DNA of 51,248 nt from Chloroflexi bacterium UBA5189 (GTDB taxonomy: Bacteria; Chloroflexota; Limnocylindria; Limnocylindrales; CSP1-4): NCBI GenBank assembly GCA_002413045.1, contig DHWF01000021.1, forward strand, positions 289-51,536. Reading direction: 5' to 3'. Made by a program: the position numbers and the translations under genes. Positions 40,242 through 47,554 of the stretch are shown here, in pieces (within the stretch, counting starts at the first letter, position 1; each line of letters opens with the position of its first letter). The notes under the pieces were generated by a model that ran no database searches, was not told the DNA's origin, and worked only from the letters and a program-made list of their open reading frames with translations.

Positions 40242-41513
40242 ATGATCCGTCGGCTCTCTCAAATCATTGGGGGCTGGCGCACCGGGCTGCCTCGGCCCGT
40301 GCTCATCCTGCAAGCGGGAAACGCCCTCAACTACTTCGGTTACGGGCTGATTCTTCCCTTCGAGATCATCTATCTCCACCAGTTCCGTGGCTTTTCAACG
40401 TCGACAGCGGGACTGGTGCTCGCGGCGACCATGGGGACGGCGGCCATCGTCACGCCGCCGACTGGAGCGCTGCTCGACCGCTACTCGGCCAAGGCGATCG
40501 TGGTCGCCGGAAGCCTCGCGAGCGCCCTGGGCTACGCCGGCTTCGCATTCGTGGACGTTCCCTGGCAGGCCCTTGCCTGCTCGATGGTCAGCGGTGCCGG
40601 AATCGGTCTGGCAGGAACGGCCAATCGACAATTGATCTTCACGCTGGTCAACCGCGAGCAGCGAGCGGCCTCCGTCGCGCTTGCCCGCGTCGCCGGCAAC
40701 TTCGGTCTCGGTCTCGGCGCGACCGTAGCCGGCTTCGTCGTCGCGGCGGGGCAGCAGCTCAGCTCGTTCCAGGCGCTCTATGTCTTCGACGCGATTACGT
40801 ACGCTGGGTTCGCGCTGATCGTGCTCGCTGCCGTGCCGATCGCGCGAGCCGTGACCGTCCCACCGACACACACCAACGGAAGCGGCTTTCGCGCAGTCGC
40901 GCGAGATCGCCTCTTCCTCACCGTCATCGCAGCCAACCTCGTGCTCGTTGTCGTCGGCCACGTGTTCTTCTCGAACATCCTGGGTCCATTTGCCGAGGCC
41001 CACACATCCGTGGGCCCCGCCGCGCTCGGGATGGTCTTCCTCGTCAACACGGCCTTCGTCGTCATCGCCCAGATCCCGGCGGTCCGTGTCGTGGCCCGGA
41101 TGCGACGCACCCAGGCGTTCGCGGCGGCAAGCGCGCTGTTTGCGGTTGCCCTGCTCGCGGTGCTGCCCGCGACGCTCATCCACTCGGAGCTCGCCGCGAC
41201 CACGCTCCTAGCCGGTGTTGCGATCGTCCTCGCCATCGGTGAATGCGTTCACATTGTCGTGCTCGGCCCCCTGGTCGCGGACATGGCCCCAGCCCATCTG
41301 CTCGGCCGCTACCTCTCTGTTTTCGGTCTCATGTTCACCGCTGCTCAGGCGCTCGGCCCCGCGATTGGTGGCCTCCTCCTGCAGACCTCGCCAGACGCCG
41401 TCTGGTGGGGTGGCGCGCTTGCTGCGGTGCTTGCCGGAGTGGTTCTGTTTCGACTCGGCGGCCGAATTCCCGACCCGCTCCGCGAAACACAGTCACGACA
41501 AGGAGTTCCCTGA
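40242..41513 (+). CDS. Major facilitator superfamily transporter
   Basis: A 423-residue 12-helix transporter. ATG 40242 is chosen because the first helix (VLILQAGNALNYFGYGLILP) follows about 20 residues later; earlier in-frame codons give non-membrane sequence. The loop between helices 2 and 3 (PPTGALLDRYSAKAIVVAG) is the MFS signature with the conserved D-R. It resembles drug-efflux members of the DHA1 type. The stop overlaps the RidA start. The 244 bases before it, up to the AraC start, hold no feature I can assign. Confidence 0.88.
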   Translation: MIRRLSQIIGGWRTGLPRPVLILQAGNALNYFGYGLILPFEIIYLHQFRGFSTSTAGLVLAATMGTAAIVTPPTGALLDRYSAKAIVVAGSLASALGYAGFAFVDVPWQALACSMVSGAGIGLAGTANRQLIFTLVNREQRAASVALARVAGNFGLGLGATVAGFVVAAGQQLSSFQALYVFDAITYAGFALIVLAAVPIARAVTVPPTHTNGSGFRAVARDRLFLTVIAANLVLVVVGHVFFSNILGPFAEAHTSVGPAALGMVFLVNTAFVVIAQIPAVRVVARMRRTQAFAAASALFAVALLAVLPATLIHSELAATTLLAGVAIVLAIGECVHIVVLGPLVADMAPAHLLGRYLSVFGLMFTAAQALGPAIGGLLLQTSPDAVWWGGALAAVLAGVVLFRLGGRIPDPLRETQSRQGVP

Positions 41514-41872
41514 TGGCCGTGAAACGCACCCGTTCCGCCGTTGGCCTGCCCGCCGGGTTCCCGTACAGCCTCGCCGCTGGGGCCTACGGACTCTGTTGCA
41601 TTAGCGGGATGGTTGCGCTCGACCCTGCCGGCAAGTTCGCACCCGGGACGTTTGAGGAAGAGACGGAACGAGCCTGGCAAAACGTCGCCGCGATCGTGGA
41701 AGCCGCGGGTTGCTCAGTCGCTGAAATCGTGTACGTGCAGTGTGTGCTCAGCCACATCAACGACTTCGGAGACCTCAACGCCTGGTGGCGCCGACAGTTC
41801 GCCGACGCGGCAACCGCGCTGGCACGGTTCACGTTCCAGGCGGGCGCCCTGCCGCTGACGCCACAGTACTGA
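41513..41872 (+). CDS. RidA/YjgF family protein with shortened C-terminus
   Basis: A 119-residue protein whose ATG overlaps the MFS stop, with AAGGAG (41500-41505) seven bases upstream. Family features: GLPAGFPYSLAAGAYGLCCISGMV, the TFEEETERAWQNVAAIVEAAGCS helix, and VYVQCVLSHINDF. The active-site arginine region reads ALARFTFQAGALPLTPQY, then stops; usual RidA proteins continue with a last beta strand (VEIE-type) of about 12 residues. RidA hydrolyses reactive enamine/imine intermediates from PLP enzymes. With the final strand missing, trimer assembly and activity are uncertain. Confidence 0.8.
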   Translation: MAVKRTRSAVGLPAGFPYSLAAGAYGLCCISGMVALDPAGKFAPGTFEEETERAWQNVAAIVEAAGCSVAEIVYVQCVLSHINDFGDLNAWWRRQFADAATALARFTFQAGALPLTPQY

Positions 41873-41931
41873 ACCGAACCCCACCAGACCCCACTACAAC
41901 GCACCCCTCCACACCCTGTGGCATCAAAGAG

Positions 41932-41959
41932 AGAGCCGGGTCATTGCTGACCCGGCTCT
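41932..41959 (-). terminator. Terminator of the tRNA-Lys gene
   Basis: A perfect 12-base-pair stem (41932-41943 with 41948-41959) and a TTGC loop. On the minus strand it is followed by CTCTTTGATG, a weak T-rich tail. It may also help end the MFS-RidA transcript from the other strand. Confidence 0.7.
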
Positions 41960-41987
41960 GTGTGCCCGTTGTGATCACATGTTCGAG

Positions 41988-42059
41988 AGGGCCCGGTGGG
42001 ATTCGAACCCACGACACGAGGATTAAAAGTCCCCTGCTCTGCCGCTGAGCTACGGGCCC
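41988..42059 (-). tRNA. tRNA-Lys (anticodon TTT)
   Basis: The minus strand folds into a cloverleaf: acceptor GGGCCCG/CGGGCCC, D-arm GCTCAGCGGCAGAGC, anticodon loop CTTTTAA on a GGGGA/TCCTC stem, T-arm GTGGGTTCGAATCCCAC. The anticodon is TTT. CCA is not encoded, unlike the initiator tRNA at 12367. The discriminator base reads T, which is unusual for lysine tRNA. Confidence 0.93.
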
Positions 42060-42066
42060 GGCCGAA

Positions 42067-42072
42067 AGCCTA
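42067..42072 (-). promoter_or_regulatory. -10 box of tRNA-Lys
   Basis: On the minus strand TAGGCT ends 7 bases before the first tRNA base. No clear -35 box, so support is modest. Confidence 0.4.
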
Positions 42073-42095
42073 CCGGACGTCACCGCGCTCGGCCG

Positions 42096-42101
42096 TACAC
42101 T
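42096..42101 (+). promoter_or_regulatory. -10 box for leaderless transcription of the formyltransferase gene
   Basis: TACACT ends 7 bases before ATG 42109. It faces away from the tRNA-Lys -10 box only 23 bases off, so both promoters share the same 50 bases. Confidence 0.5.
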
Positions 42102-42108
42102 CCCGGCC

Positions 42109-42966
42109 ATGTCGACCGAGCGCTGGCGGATCGCATTGATCACGACCGTGACACCCATTGCCGAGGTCCTCACCGAGGCTCTCCAGCAGATGGGCCACGA
42201 GCCGGTCGCCGACATCAGTGCCAGGCGCCGTCGCCCCGTCAGCGCATCGGGCGACGGGTTTCCCGAGCTCAGCGACAGCTCCGCGCCCGAAGGCCTCGAC
42301 GTCATGATCGCCCGTAACCGGCACTCGATGGAGCCGCTGCTCCGAGCGACCCGCCCGGACCTCGCGGTCTGCTGGGGCTTCAGCTGGCGCATCCCGCAGG
42401 CGGCGCTCGATGTGCCCCGTCTCGGCGTGATCAACTGCCATCCCGCGCTGCTCCCGCGCCACCGAGGCCCGATCCCCATCTCTTGGGCCTTCCGCGACGG
42501 CGATGGGCAGTACGGGCTGACCTGGCACCGGATGGACGCGAATCTCGACACCGGCGGCATCCTCGCGCAGACGACGATCCCGATGGAGGACGACGACTTC
42601 GACTACCTGGCGCTCGGGCCGCGCATGATCGGCTCTGCGGTCGGGCTGCTGCCGCGGGTCCTCGAGCGCGTCGCGGCCGGCGATCCCGGCGACGCCCAGT
42701 CCGACGAGGGCGCGAGCTGGGCGGGCTTCCTGGGCGATGACTACGCCACGGTCGACTGGAGCCAGTCGCGACGCACGATCCACGACCAGGCCCGCGCCTG
42801 GGCGTTTGCCGGTTCCGGCGGCCCGGTGGTCGGGCCGGTCGCGGAGCTCAATGGCGAACGGGTCCGGCTGGCGCGGACTGCCCTGTCCGACCCGGGCGGC
42901 GGCGCGATTCGCGTCGAGGCGGGCGACGGCCCGCTGTGGGTGGTCCGCTCCGAGCCGCTCGACTAG
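42109..42966 (+). CDS. Formyltransferase of the methionyl-tRNA formyltransferase/purN fold
   Basis: A 285-residue protein. The formyltransferase catalytic triad is present: N109 and H111 in INCHPALLPRHRG and D147 in LDTGGIL. The C-terminal 80 residues form the small barrel seen in Fmt and ArnA-like proteins. The N-terminal nucleotide-fold glycines are poorly conserved (ITTVTPIAEVLTEAL), and the protein is shorter than typical Fmt (about 310), so it may be a paralogue acting on a sugar amine or other amine rather than on initiator Met-tRNA. No sugar-nucleotide genes are adjacent. Confidence 0.75.
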   Translation: MSTERWRIALITTVTPIAEVLTEALQQMGHEPVADISARRRRPVSASGDGFPELSDSSAPEGLDVMIARNRHSMEPLLRATRPDLAVCWGFSWRIPQAALDVPRLGVINCHPALLPRHRGPIPISWAFRDGDGQYGLTWHRMDANLDTGGILAQTTIPMEDDDFDYLALGPRMIGSAVGLLPRVLERVAAGDPGDAQSDEGASWAGFLGDDYATVDWSQSRRTIHDQARAWAFAGSGGPVVGPVAELNGERVRLARTALSDPGGGAIRVEAGDGPLWVVRSEPLD

Positions 42967-43950
42967 CTAGCCGTAGATCTCCGGGTTCACCGGGGTCGGA
43001 AGCCGCTTGCCGCGAACGCCGGCGAGGAGGTTCGCGGCGGCCATCGAAGCCATCTTCCCGCGCGTCACGCGGCTCGCCGAGGCGATGTGCGGCACGACGA
43101 GGCAGTTGTCGAGCCCGATGAGCGGATGGTCGGCGGGCAGCGGCTCGGGATCGGTGACGTCGAGCGCGGCGGCGGCGATCGTGCCGGCCTCGAGGGCCGC
43201 GACGAGCGCCATCGAGTCGACGACCGGCCCGCGGGCGGTGTTGATCAGGATCGCCGTCGGCTTCATCCAGCCGAGGCGCTCGGCGTTGATCAGGCCCTTC
43301 GTCTCTGGGCTGAGGTTGACGTGGAGGGACACGAAGTCCGCCTGCGGCAGCAGCCCATCGAGGGTCATGTAGGTCGCGTCGTATTCGGCCTCGACGGCCT
43401 TCGAGGCGCGCTGGAGGTCGTGGTAGATGACCCGCATCCCGAAGCCCTTCGCGCGCCGCGCCATCGCCTGCCCGATCCGCCCGAACCCGACGATCCCGAG
43501 CGTCGCGCCGTGGACGTCCGGCCCCATGAGGAGCATCGGTCCCCACGTCTTCCACTTGCCGTCGCGCACGTACCGATCGCCCTCGGTGATCCGCCGGGCG
43601 GCCGCCATCAGCAGGGTCCAGGCGAGGTCCGCCGTAGTCTCGGTGAGCACACCTGGGGTGTTGCCGACGGCGACCCCGCGCTTGGTACACGCGGCGACGT
43701 CGACATTGTCGAAGCCGACCGCGAAGTTGCTCACGACCTTCAACTGCGGCCCTGCGCGATCGAGGAACTCGTCGTCGACCTTGTCGGTCAGGAGGGTCAG
43801 GACGCCGTCGCAGCCCTCGATGGCGGTGAGGAGTGCGTCGCGCGGCGGTGGCAGCTCGTCCTGCCAGATCTCGACTTCACAAGCCGCGCGAATCGGGGCG
43901 AGGCCCTCCTCGGGAATGATCCGCGAGACGAAGACCTTCGGCTTCGTCAC
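42967..43950 (-). CDS. gyaR: D-2-hydroxyacid dehydrogenase (glyoxylate/hydroxypyruvate reductase type)
   Basis: A 327-residue dehydrogenase starting at GTG 43950, which overlaps the aminotransferase stop (GTGA). The Rossmann motif is GIVGFGRIGQAMA. Catalytic residues are all visible: arginine in NTARGPVVD, glutamate in DVTDPEPLP and histidine in VVPHIASAS. The substrate loop NFAVGFDNVDV is typical of GyaR. It should reduce glyoxylate or hydroxypyruvate with NAD(P)H. Being co-transcribed with an aminotransferase suggests a joint route between amino acids and 2-hydroxy acids. Confidence 0.9.
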   Translation of the reverse strand: MTKPKVFVSRIIPEEGLAPIRAACEVEIWQDELPPPRDALLTAIEGCDGVLTLLTDKVDDEFLDRAGPQLKVVSNFAVGFDNVDVAACTKRGVAVGNTPGVLTETTADLAWTLLMAAARRITEGDRYVRDGKWKTWGPMLLMGPDVHGATLGIVGFGRIGQAMARRAKGFGMRVIYHDLQRASKAVEAEYDATYMTLDGLLPQADFVSLHVNLSPETKGLINAERLGWMKPTAILINTARGPVVDSMALVAALEAGTIAAAALDVTDPEPLPADHPLIGLDNCLVVPHIASASRVTRGKMASMAAANLLAGVRGKRLPTPVNPEIYG

Positions 43951-45128
43951 GCGTTGGCGGGGACGAGCGGCGCCACGAACGCCCGGATCCGCCCGAGGGC
44001 TTCGGTGAGATTCTCGCGGGAGTTCGCGTACGAGATCCGGATGTGGTTCGTGCCGACGCCGCCGAACGCCGTCCCGGCGAGGACGCACACGCCGGCCTCC
44101 TGGAGGAGCCGCTCGGCCAGCTCCGCGCCCGTTAGACCCGTCCCGGAGATGTCCGGGAACACGTAGAACGCGCCGGTCGGGCGGTGGCAGCGGATGCCCG
44201 GGATCGCGTTGAGCCCGTCGACGACGAGGTCGCGCCGCGCGTTGAACTCGCGAACCATCGCCTCGACATCGTCCTGCGGCCCGCGCAGCGCCTCGATGGC
44301 GCCCGCCTGGGCGAACGCGGTCACGCCGCTGATCGTGTTGATGATCAGCTGGCCGTACGTCTTCACGAGCCAGTCCGGGACGATCGCGTAGCCGAGCCGC
44401 CAGCCGGTCATCGCATACGTCTTCGAGAACCCGTCGAGGACGATCGTCCGCTCGGCCATGCCGTCGAGCGAGGCGATCGAGACGTGCTCCGCGCCGTCGT
44501 ACAGGATCCGCGAGTAGATCTCGTCCGACACGACGACGAGGTCGTGGCGCTGGGCCAGCTCGGCGATCCGCTCGATGTCGCCGCGGGTCAGCACGCCGCC
44601 GGTGGGATTCGCCGGGGAGTTCAGGAAGAGGAGCTTCGTCCGCGGCGTGATCAGCGAGGCGAGCTCATCCACGTCGAGGCGGAAGTCGTTCTCCATGCGG
44701 ATGGGGATCGGCACGGACACGCCGCCGACGAACTTCGTGATCGAGTCGTAGATCGGGTAGCCCGGGTCCGGCACGATGACCTCGTCGCCACGGTTCACGA
44801 GCCCGAGGATCGCGTAGACCATCACGCCCTTGCCGCCGACGGTCACGAACACGTTCGACGGCTCGACCGCGAATCCGCGCCGGACCGTGGTGTCGGCCGC
44901 GATGGCGGCGCGCAGGTCCGGCAGGCCGGCGTACGGCGGGTAGTGCGTCAGGCCGGCATCGATCGCGGCCTTGGCCGCCTCCCGGACGTTCGCGGGCGTG
45001 TCGAAATCGGGCTCGCCGATCTGGAGGTAGACGATCGACCGGCCCGTCGCCTCGAGCGCGCGGGCGCGGGCGGAGACCTCGAATGCCGACTCGGTGCCGA
45101 TCGTGTCCATGCGGGCGGCGGTCTTCAT
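43947..45128 (-). CDS. Class I/II PLP aminotransferase (aspartate aminotransferase-like)
   Basis: A 393-residue enzyme. Three ATG codons are possible (45140, 45137, 45128); 45128 is preferred because a TATGAT -10 box ends 7 bases before it, and the upstream ATGs lie inside that box. Family motifs: QIGEPDFDTPANVREA, YPPYAGLPDLR, NSPANPTGG, SDEIYSRILYDG, and DGFSKTYAMTGWRLGY, where K is the PLP lysine. The conserved C-terminal arginine that binds the alpha-carboxylate is in NHIRISYAN. The amino donor is likely alanine, aspartate or serine. Confidence 0.92.
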   Translation of the reverse strand: MKTAARMDTIGTESAFEVSARARALEATGRSIVYLQIGEPDFDTPANVREAAKAAIDAGLTHYPPYAGLPDLRAAIAADTTVRRGFAVEPSNVFVTVGGKGVMVYAILGLVNRGDEVIVPDPGYPIYDSITKFVGGVSVPIPIRMENDFRLDVDELASLITPRTKLLFLNSPANPTGGVLTRGDIERIAELAQRHDLVVVSDEIYSRILYDGAEHVSIASLDGMAERTIVLDGFSKTYAMTGWRLGYAIVPDWLVKTYGQLIINTISGVTAFAQAGAIEALRGPQDDVEAMVREFNARRDLVVDGLNAIPGIRCHRPTGAFYVFPDISGTGLTGAELAERLLQEAGVCVLAGTAFGGVGTNHIRISYANSRENLTEALGRIRAFVAPLVPANA

Positions 45129-45135
45129 GGCTCGC

Positions 45136-45156
45136 ATCATACGGTGGGCCTAAACT
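45136..45156. promoter_or_regulatory. Two opposed leaderless promoters sharing one 34-base gap
   Basis: On the minus strand TATGAT (45141-45136) ends 7 bases before ATG 45128; on the plus strand TAAACT (45151-45156) ends 6 bases before GTG 45163. Only 34 bases separate the two start codons, so each promoter's -35 region would fall at the other gene's start. Confidence 0.6.
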
Positions 45157-45162
45157 TCGGCG

Positions 45163-45600
45163 GTGAGTCGCTACTACGGCATCGACGAGGCCAACGGGCT
45201 GCTGCCCGAGGTCGAACGCATCCTGGCCGCGCTGCGCGACCAGCGGGCCGAGCTGATCGGCATGCGCGACCGGGTCGTCGCCGCCGCCCCACCGGATGAC
45301 GAGGCGCCGACCGCGGCCGTGGCCGAGCGGATCCGCCTCCTGCGCCTCGGCATGCAGGGCCTGATCGACCAGATGCAGGCCGGCGTCGCCCGCCTCGTGG
45401 AGCTCGACATCACGCTCCGCGACATCTCGACCGGCCTGATCGACTTCCCGGCGCTCGTGAGCGGCCGCCCGATCTGGTTGTGCTGGCGGCTCGGCGAGGG
45501 CGACATCGATGCGTGGCATCCGCTCGATGAGGGCTTCGAATCACGCCGCCCCCTCAGCGAGCTCCCGATGAGCCGCGGCTCCGGCACCCCGGCGGCCTGA
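45163..45600 (+). CDS. DUF2203 family protein
   Basis: A 145-residue protein of the DUF2203 family. A helical N-terminal region (DEANGLLPEVERILAAL) and long coiled segment (about 25-90) are followed by the diagnostic C-terminus: DISTGLIDFPALVSGRPIWLCWRLGE, then DAWHPLDEGFESRRPL. The function of the family is unknown. Its stop overlaps the proposed CTG start of the DUF309 gene, so both are probably made from one mRNA. Confidence 0.88.
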   Translation: MSRYYGIDEANGLLPEVERILAALRDQRAELIGMRDRVVAAAPPDDEAPTAAVAERIRLLRLGMQGLIDQMQAGVARLVELDITLRDISTGLIDFPALVSGRPIWLCWRLGEGDIDAWHPLDEGFESRRPLSELPMSRGSGTPAA

Positions 45601-46028
45601 CGACGCCAAAGGAGACGATCCTCCAGGGCGGTCGTGCGAAGGCGTACCGGCCCCTGCCGGCGGCGGATCTGCGAGCGGCCCTCGAGGCCGGGCTGGAAGC
45701 GTACGGACGCGGCGACTGGTTCCTCGCCCACGAGCTGCTCGAGCCGGCGTGGATGGGCACGCGCGACCTCGCCGAGCGCGAGCTGATCCAGGGCGTGATC
45801 AAGCTCGCGGCCGCATTCGTCCACGGCGCGCGCTCCAATCCCGCCGGGATCGAGAAGAACCTCCGCGGCGCGCGCGACCGGGTCGCAAACGGGCTCGAAG
45901 CCGGGCAGCGGCTGGGGATCGACGCGGAGGCGTTGCTCCTGGCGATCGACGAATGGCGCACCGACCCGGAGTTCCACCACACCGAGGCGGCGATCGAGAT
46001 TCGGCGCCGTGCGCCGGAGGAGCCCTAG
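45597..46028 (+). CDS. DUF309 family protein with proposed CTG start
   Basis: DUF309 homology covers the whole frame: ALEAGLEAYGRGDWFLAHEL, LEPAW, then LIQGVIKLAAAFVHGARSN. The first ATG (45753) would cut the protein in the middle of that core. In frame upstream there is no ATG, GTG or TTG back to the previous gene. CTG 45597 overlaps the DUF2203 stop as CTGA, matching the ATGA/GTGA overlaps common here, and gives 143 residues. An AAAGGAG at 45608-45614 could instead serve an ATC or CTC codon around 45618-45621. Family function is unknown; the conserved HE...LE...W pattern may bind metal. The stop shares CTAG with the converging Kelch gene. Confidence 0.7.
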   Translation: MTTPKETILQGGRAKAYRPLPAADLRAALEAGLEAYGRGDWFLAHELLEPAWMGTRDLAERELIQGVIKLAAAFVHGARSNPAGIEKNLRGARDRVANGLEAGQRLGIDAEALLLAIDEWRTDPEFHHTEAAIEIRRRAPEEP

Positions 46029-47551
46029 GCCGGCTTGGGCGCCTTGGCCTCACGCTCGCGGCGGCGGCGATCCCGCCAGGCAGCGATCTGGGGCTTGTGG
46101 TTGAACGCCCAGCCGATGGCGACGAGGATTGCGAAGTTGCCCGTGCCGACGCCGGCCGCGGCGAGCAGGCCGAGCTGGGTGCCGATCTGTCCGCCGATCT
46201 GAAGGCCCGGAACGACCACGCCCGGCAGGAACCCGACGAGCCCGGCCTGGAAGAACGGCGACTGGGGGCCGAGGCTGGCGCGCGCCGCGGAGGCGAGCAC
46301 GCCGCCGCTGGTGGTGCCGCCGATCAGGATCGCGTTCCCGCCCGTCACGACCGGCGCGGCATAGGCCAGGCCGCTCGGGAGGTCCGTCGCGGCCAGGTGC
46401 TGCCAGCCGCCGTTGATGGTGCCATTGGAGTCGGGCACGGCCCAATACAGCTCACCGTGCGTGGTCGTGCCATCCGAGCCGCCGGCCAGGTAGAGGGCGC
46501 CGTTCGAGACGAAGCCCGCGCCGCCGGTGCGCGCCGCCGGCAGGTTCTGGCCCACAGCGCCGGCAGCGGGCACGGCCCATTTGATCACGCCCTGGGTCGT
46601 CGTGGCGCTCGCCGCCGGGCTGGCGGCCGGCGCCGCGCCGCTTGCCGCCGGGGCTGTCACCGTGCCGAAGTCGGCGCGCTGCACCGCGGCCGTCGCGCCC
46701 GCGTCATCGGACCCGCCGTACACCCACACGAAGGTGCCGGCGAACGCTGCGGCCGCGTCGGCAACGGGGTGCGGCAGGGCGGGCTGCTCCGCAAATGTGC
46801 CGAGCTTGCCGGTCGAGTCCAGGGTGGACTTCCAGACCGTCGACGTGACCTTGCCGTCCGGCCCGCGCCCGCCGATGACCACGATGCCGTCGGCAACCGC
46901 GACCACCGCGGCGCCGGACCGCGGCGCCGGGAGCTTCACCTTGTCGACGACGGTCCAGCTACCAAGCTTCGTGGTCGTCGGATCGATGCCGAGCGACCAC
47001 AGGGTGTCGGTCGGGGCGCCATCCGGACCGAGGCCGCCGGCGAGGAACGCCGTGCCGTTGAGGACCGCCATGCCCGCGTCCGTGCGCGCCGCCGGCAGCG
47101 CCGGGCCCTCGATCCACGCGCCGAACGTGCCCTTGTCCAGCGTGGCCCGATAGGTCGTCGCCGACGCGGTCTTCCCGTCGGTCCCACCGATGTACAGCAG
47201 GTTCGTGCCGATCTGCGCCGCGGCGCCGCCGGTTCGGGGCTGGGGGAGGTTGATCTCGGGTGGCGATGGCTGCCACGGAAGGACACCGCCGGGCGGCACC
47301 GGGCACGGCACCGTGGCCCCGTTTTCGGGCGGGCACAGGTTGATGATCGAGAGGCCGGGGGTCCCGATGATGTCGAACGTCCGGGACACGATGAAGTAGT
47401 AGGCGCGATCCGGGACGTAGCCCAGGGTGATGATGATCACGAACAGCCAGAACGAGGCCTTGACCGTCGCCCACGCCCAGCCGTCGGGGTCGAACAGCCC
47501 GAACACCGGACGATGCTTGATCGGTCGCCCGGCGGGCAGCGCCTTGGCCAT
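46025..47551 (-). CDS. Membrane-anchored Kelch-repeat protein of the bc operon
   Basis: A 508-residue protein, last gene of the bc operon, three bases after the cytochrome c gene. A cytosolic N-terminus (AKALPAGRPIKHRPVFGLF) precedes a helix at about 28-46, then an extracytoplasmic beta-propeller with Kelch-type repeats: LPAARTDAGMAVLNGTAFLA, LPAPRSGAAVVAVADGIVVI and LPAARTGGAGFVSNGALYLA, each with a Gly-Gly turn. An Ala/Ser/Pro insert lies between repeats (about 320-340). A second membrane region near 455-485 leads to an Arg/Lys-rich cytosolic tail. I know no Kelch subunit of a bc complex. It could be a structural subunit or a docking site. Confidence 0.75.
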   Translation of the reverse strand: MAKALPAGRPIKHRPVFGLFDPDGWAWATVKASFWLFVIIITLGYVPDRAYYFIVSRTFDIIGTPGLSIINLCPPENGATVPCPVPPGGVLPWQPSPPEINLPQPRTGGAAAQIGTNLLYIGGTDGKTASATTYRATLDKGTFGAWIEGPALPAARTDAGMAVLNGTAFLAGGLGPDGAPTDTLWSLGIDPTTTKLGSWTVVDKVKLPAPRSGAAVVAVADGIVVIGGRGPDGKVTSTVWKSTLDSTGKLGTFAEQPALPHPVADAAAAFAGTFVWVYGGSDDAGATAAVQRADFGTVTAPAASGAAPAASPAASATTTQGVIKWAVPAAGAVGQNLPAARTGGAGFVSNGALYLAGGSDGTTTHGELYWAVPDSNGTINGGWQHLAATDLPSGLAYAAPVVTGGNAILIGGTTSGGVLASAARASLGPQSPFFQAGLVGFLPGVVVPGLQIGGQIGTQLGLLAAAGVGTGNFAILVAIGWAFNHKPQIAAWRDRRRREREAKAPKPA

Positions 47552-47554
47552 CGC

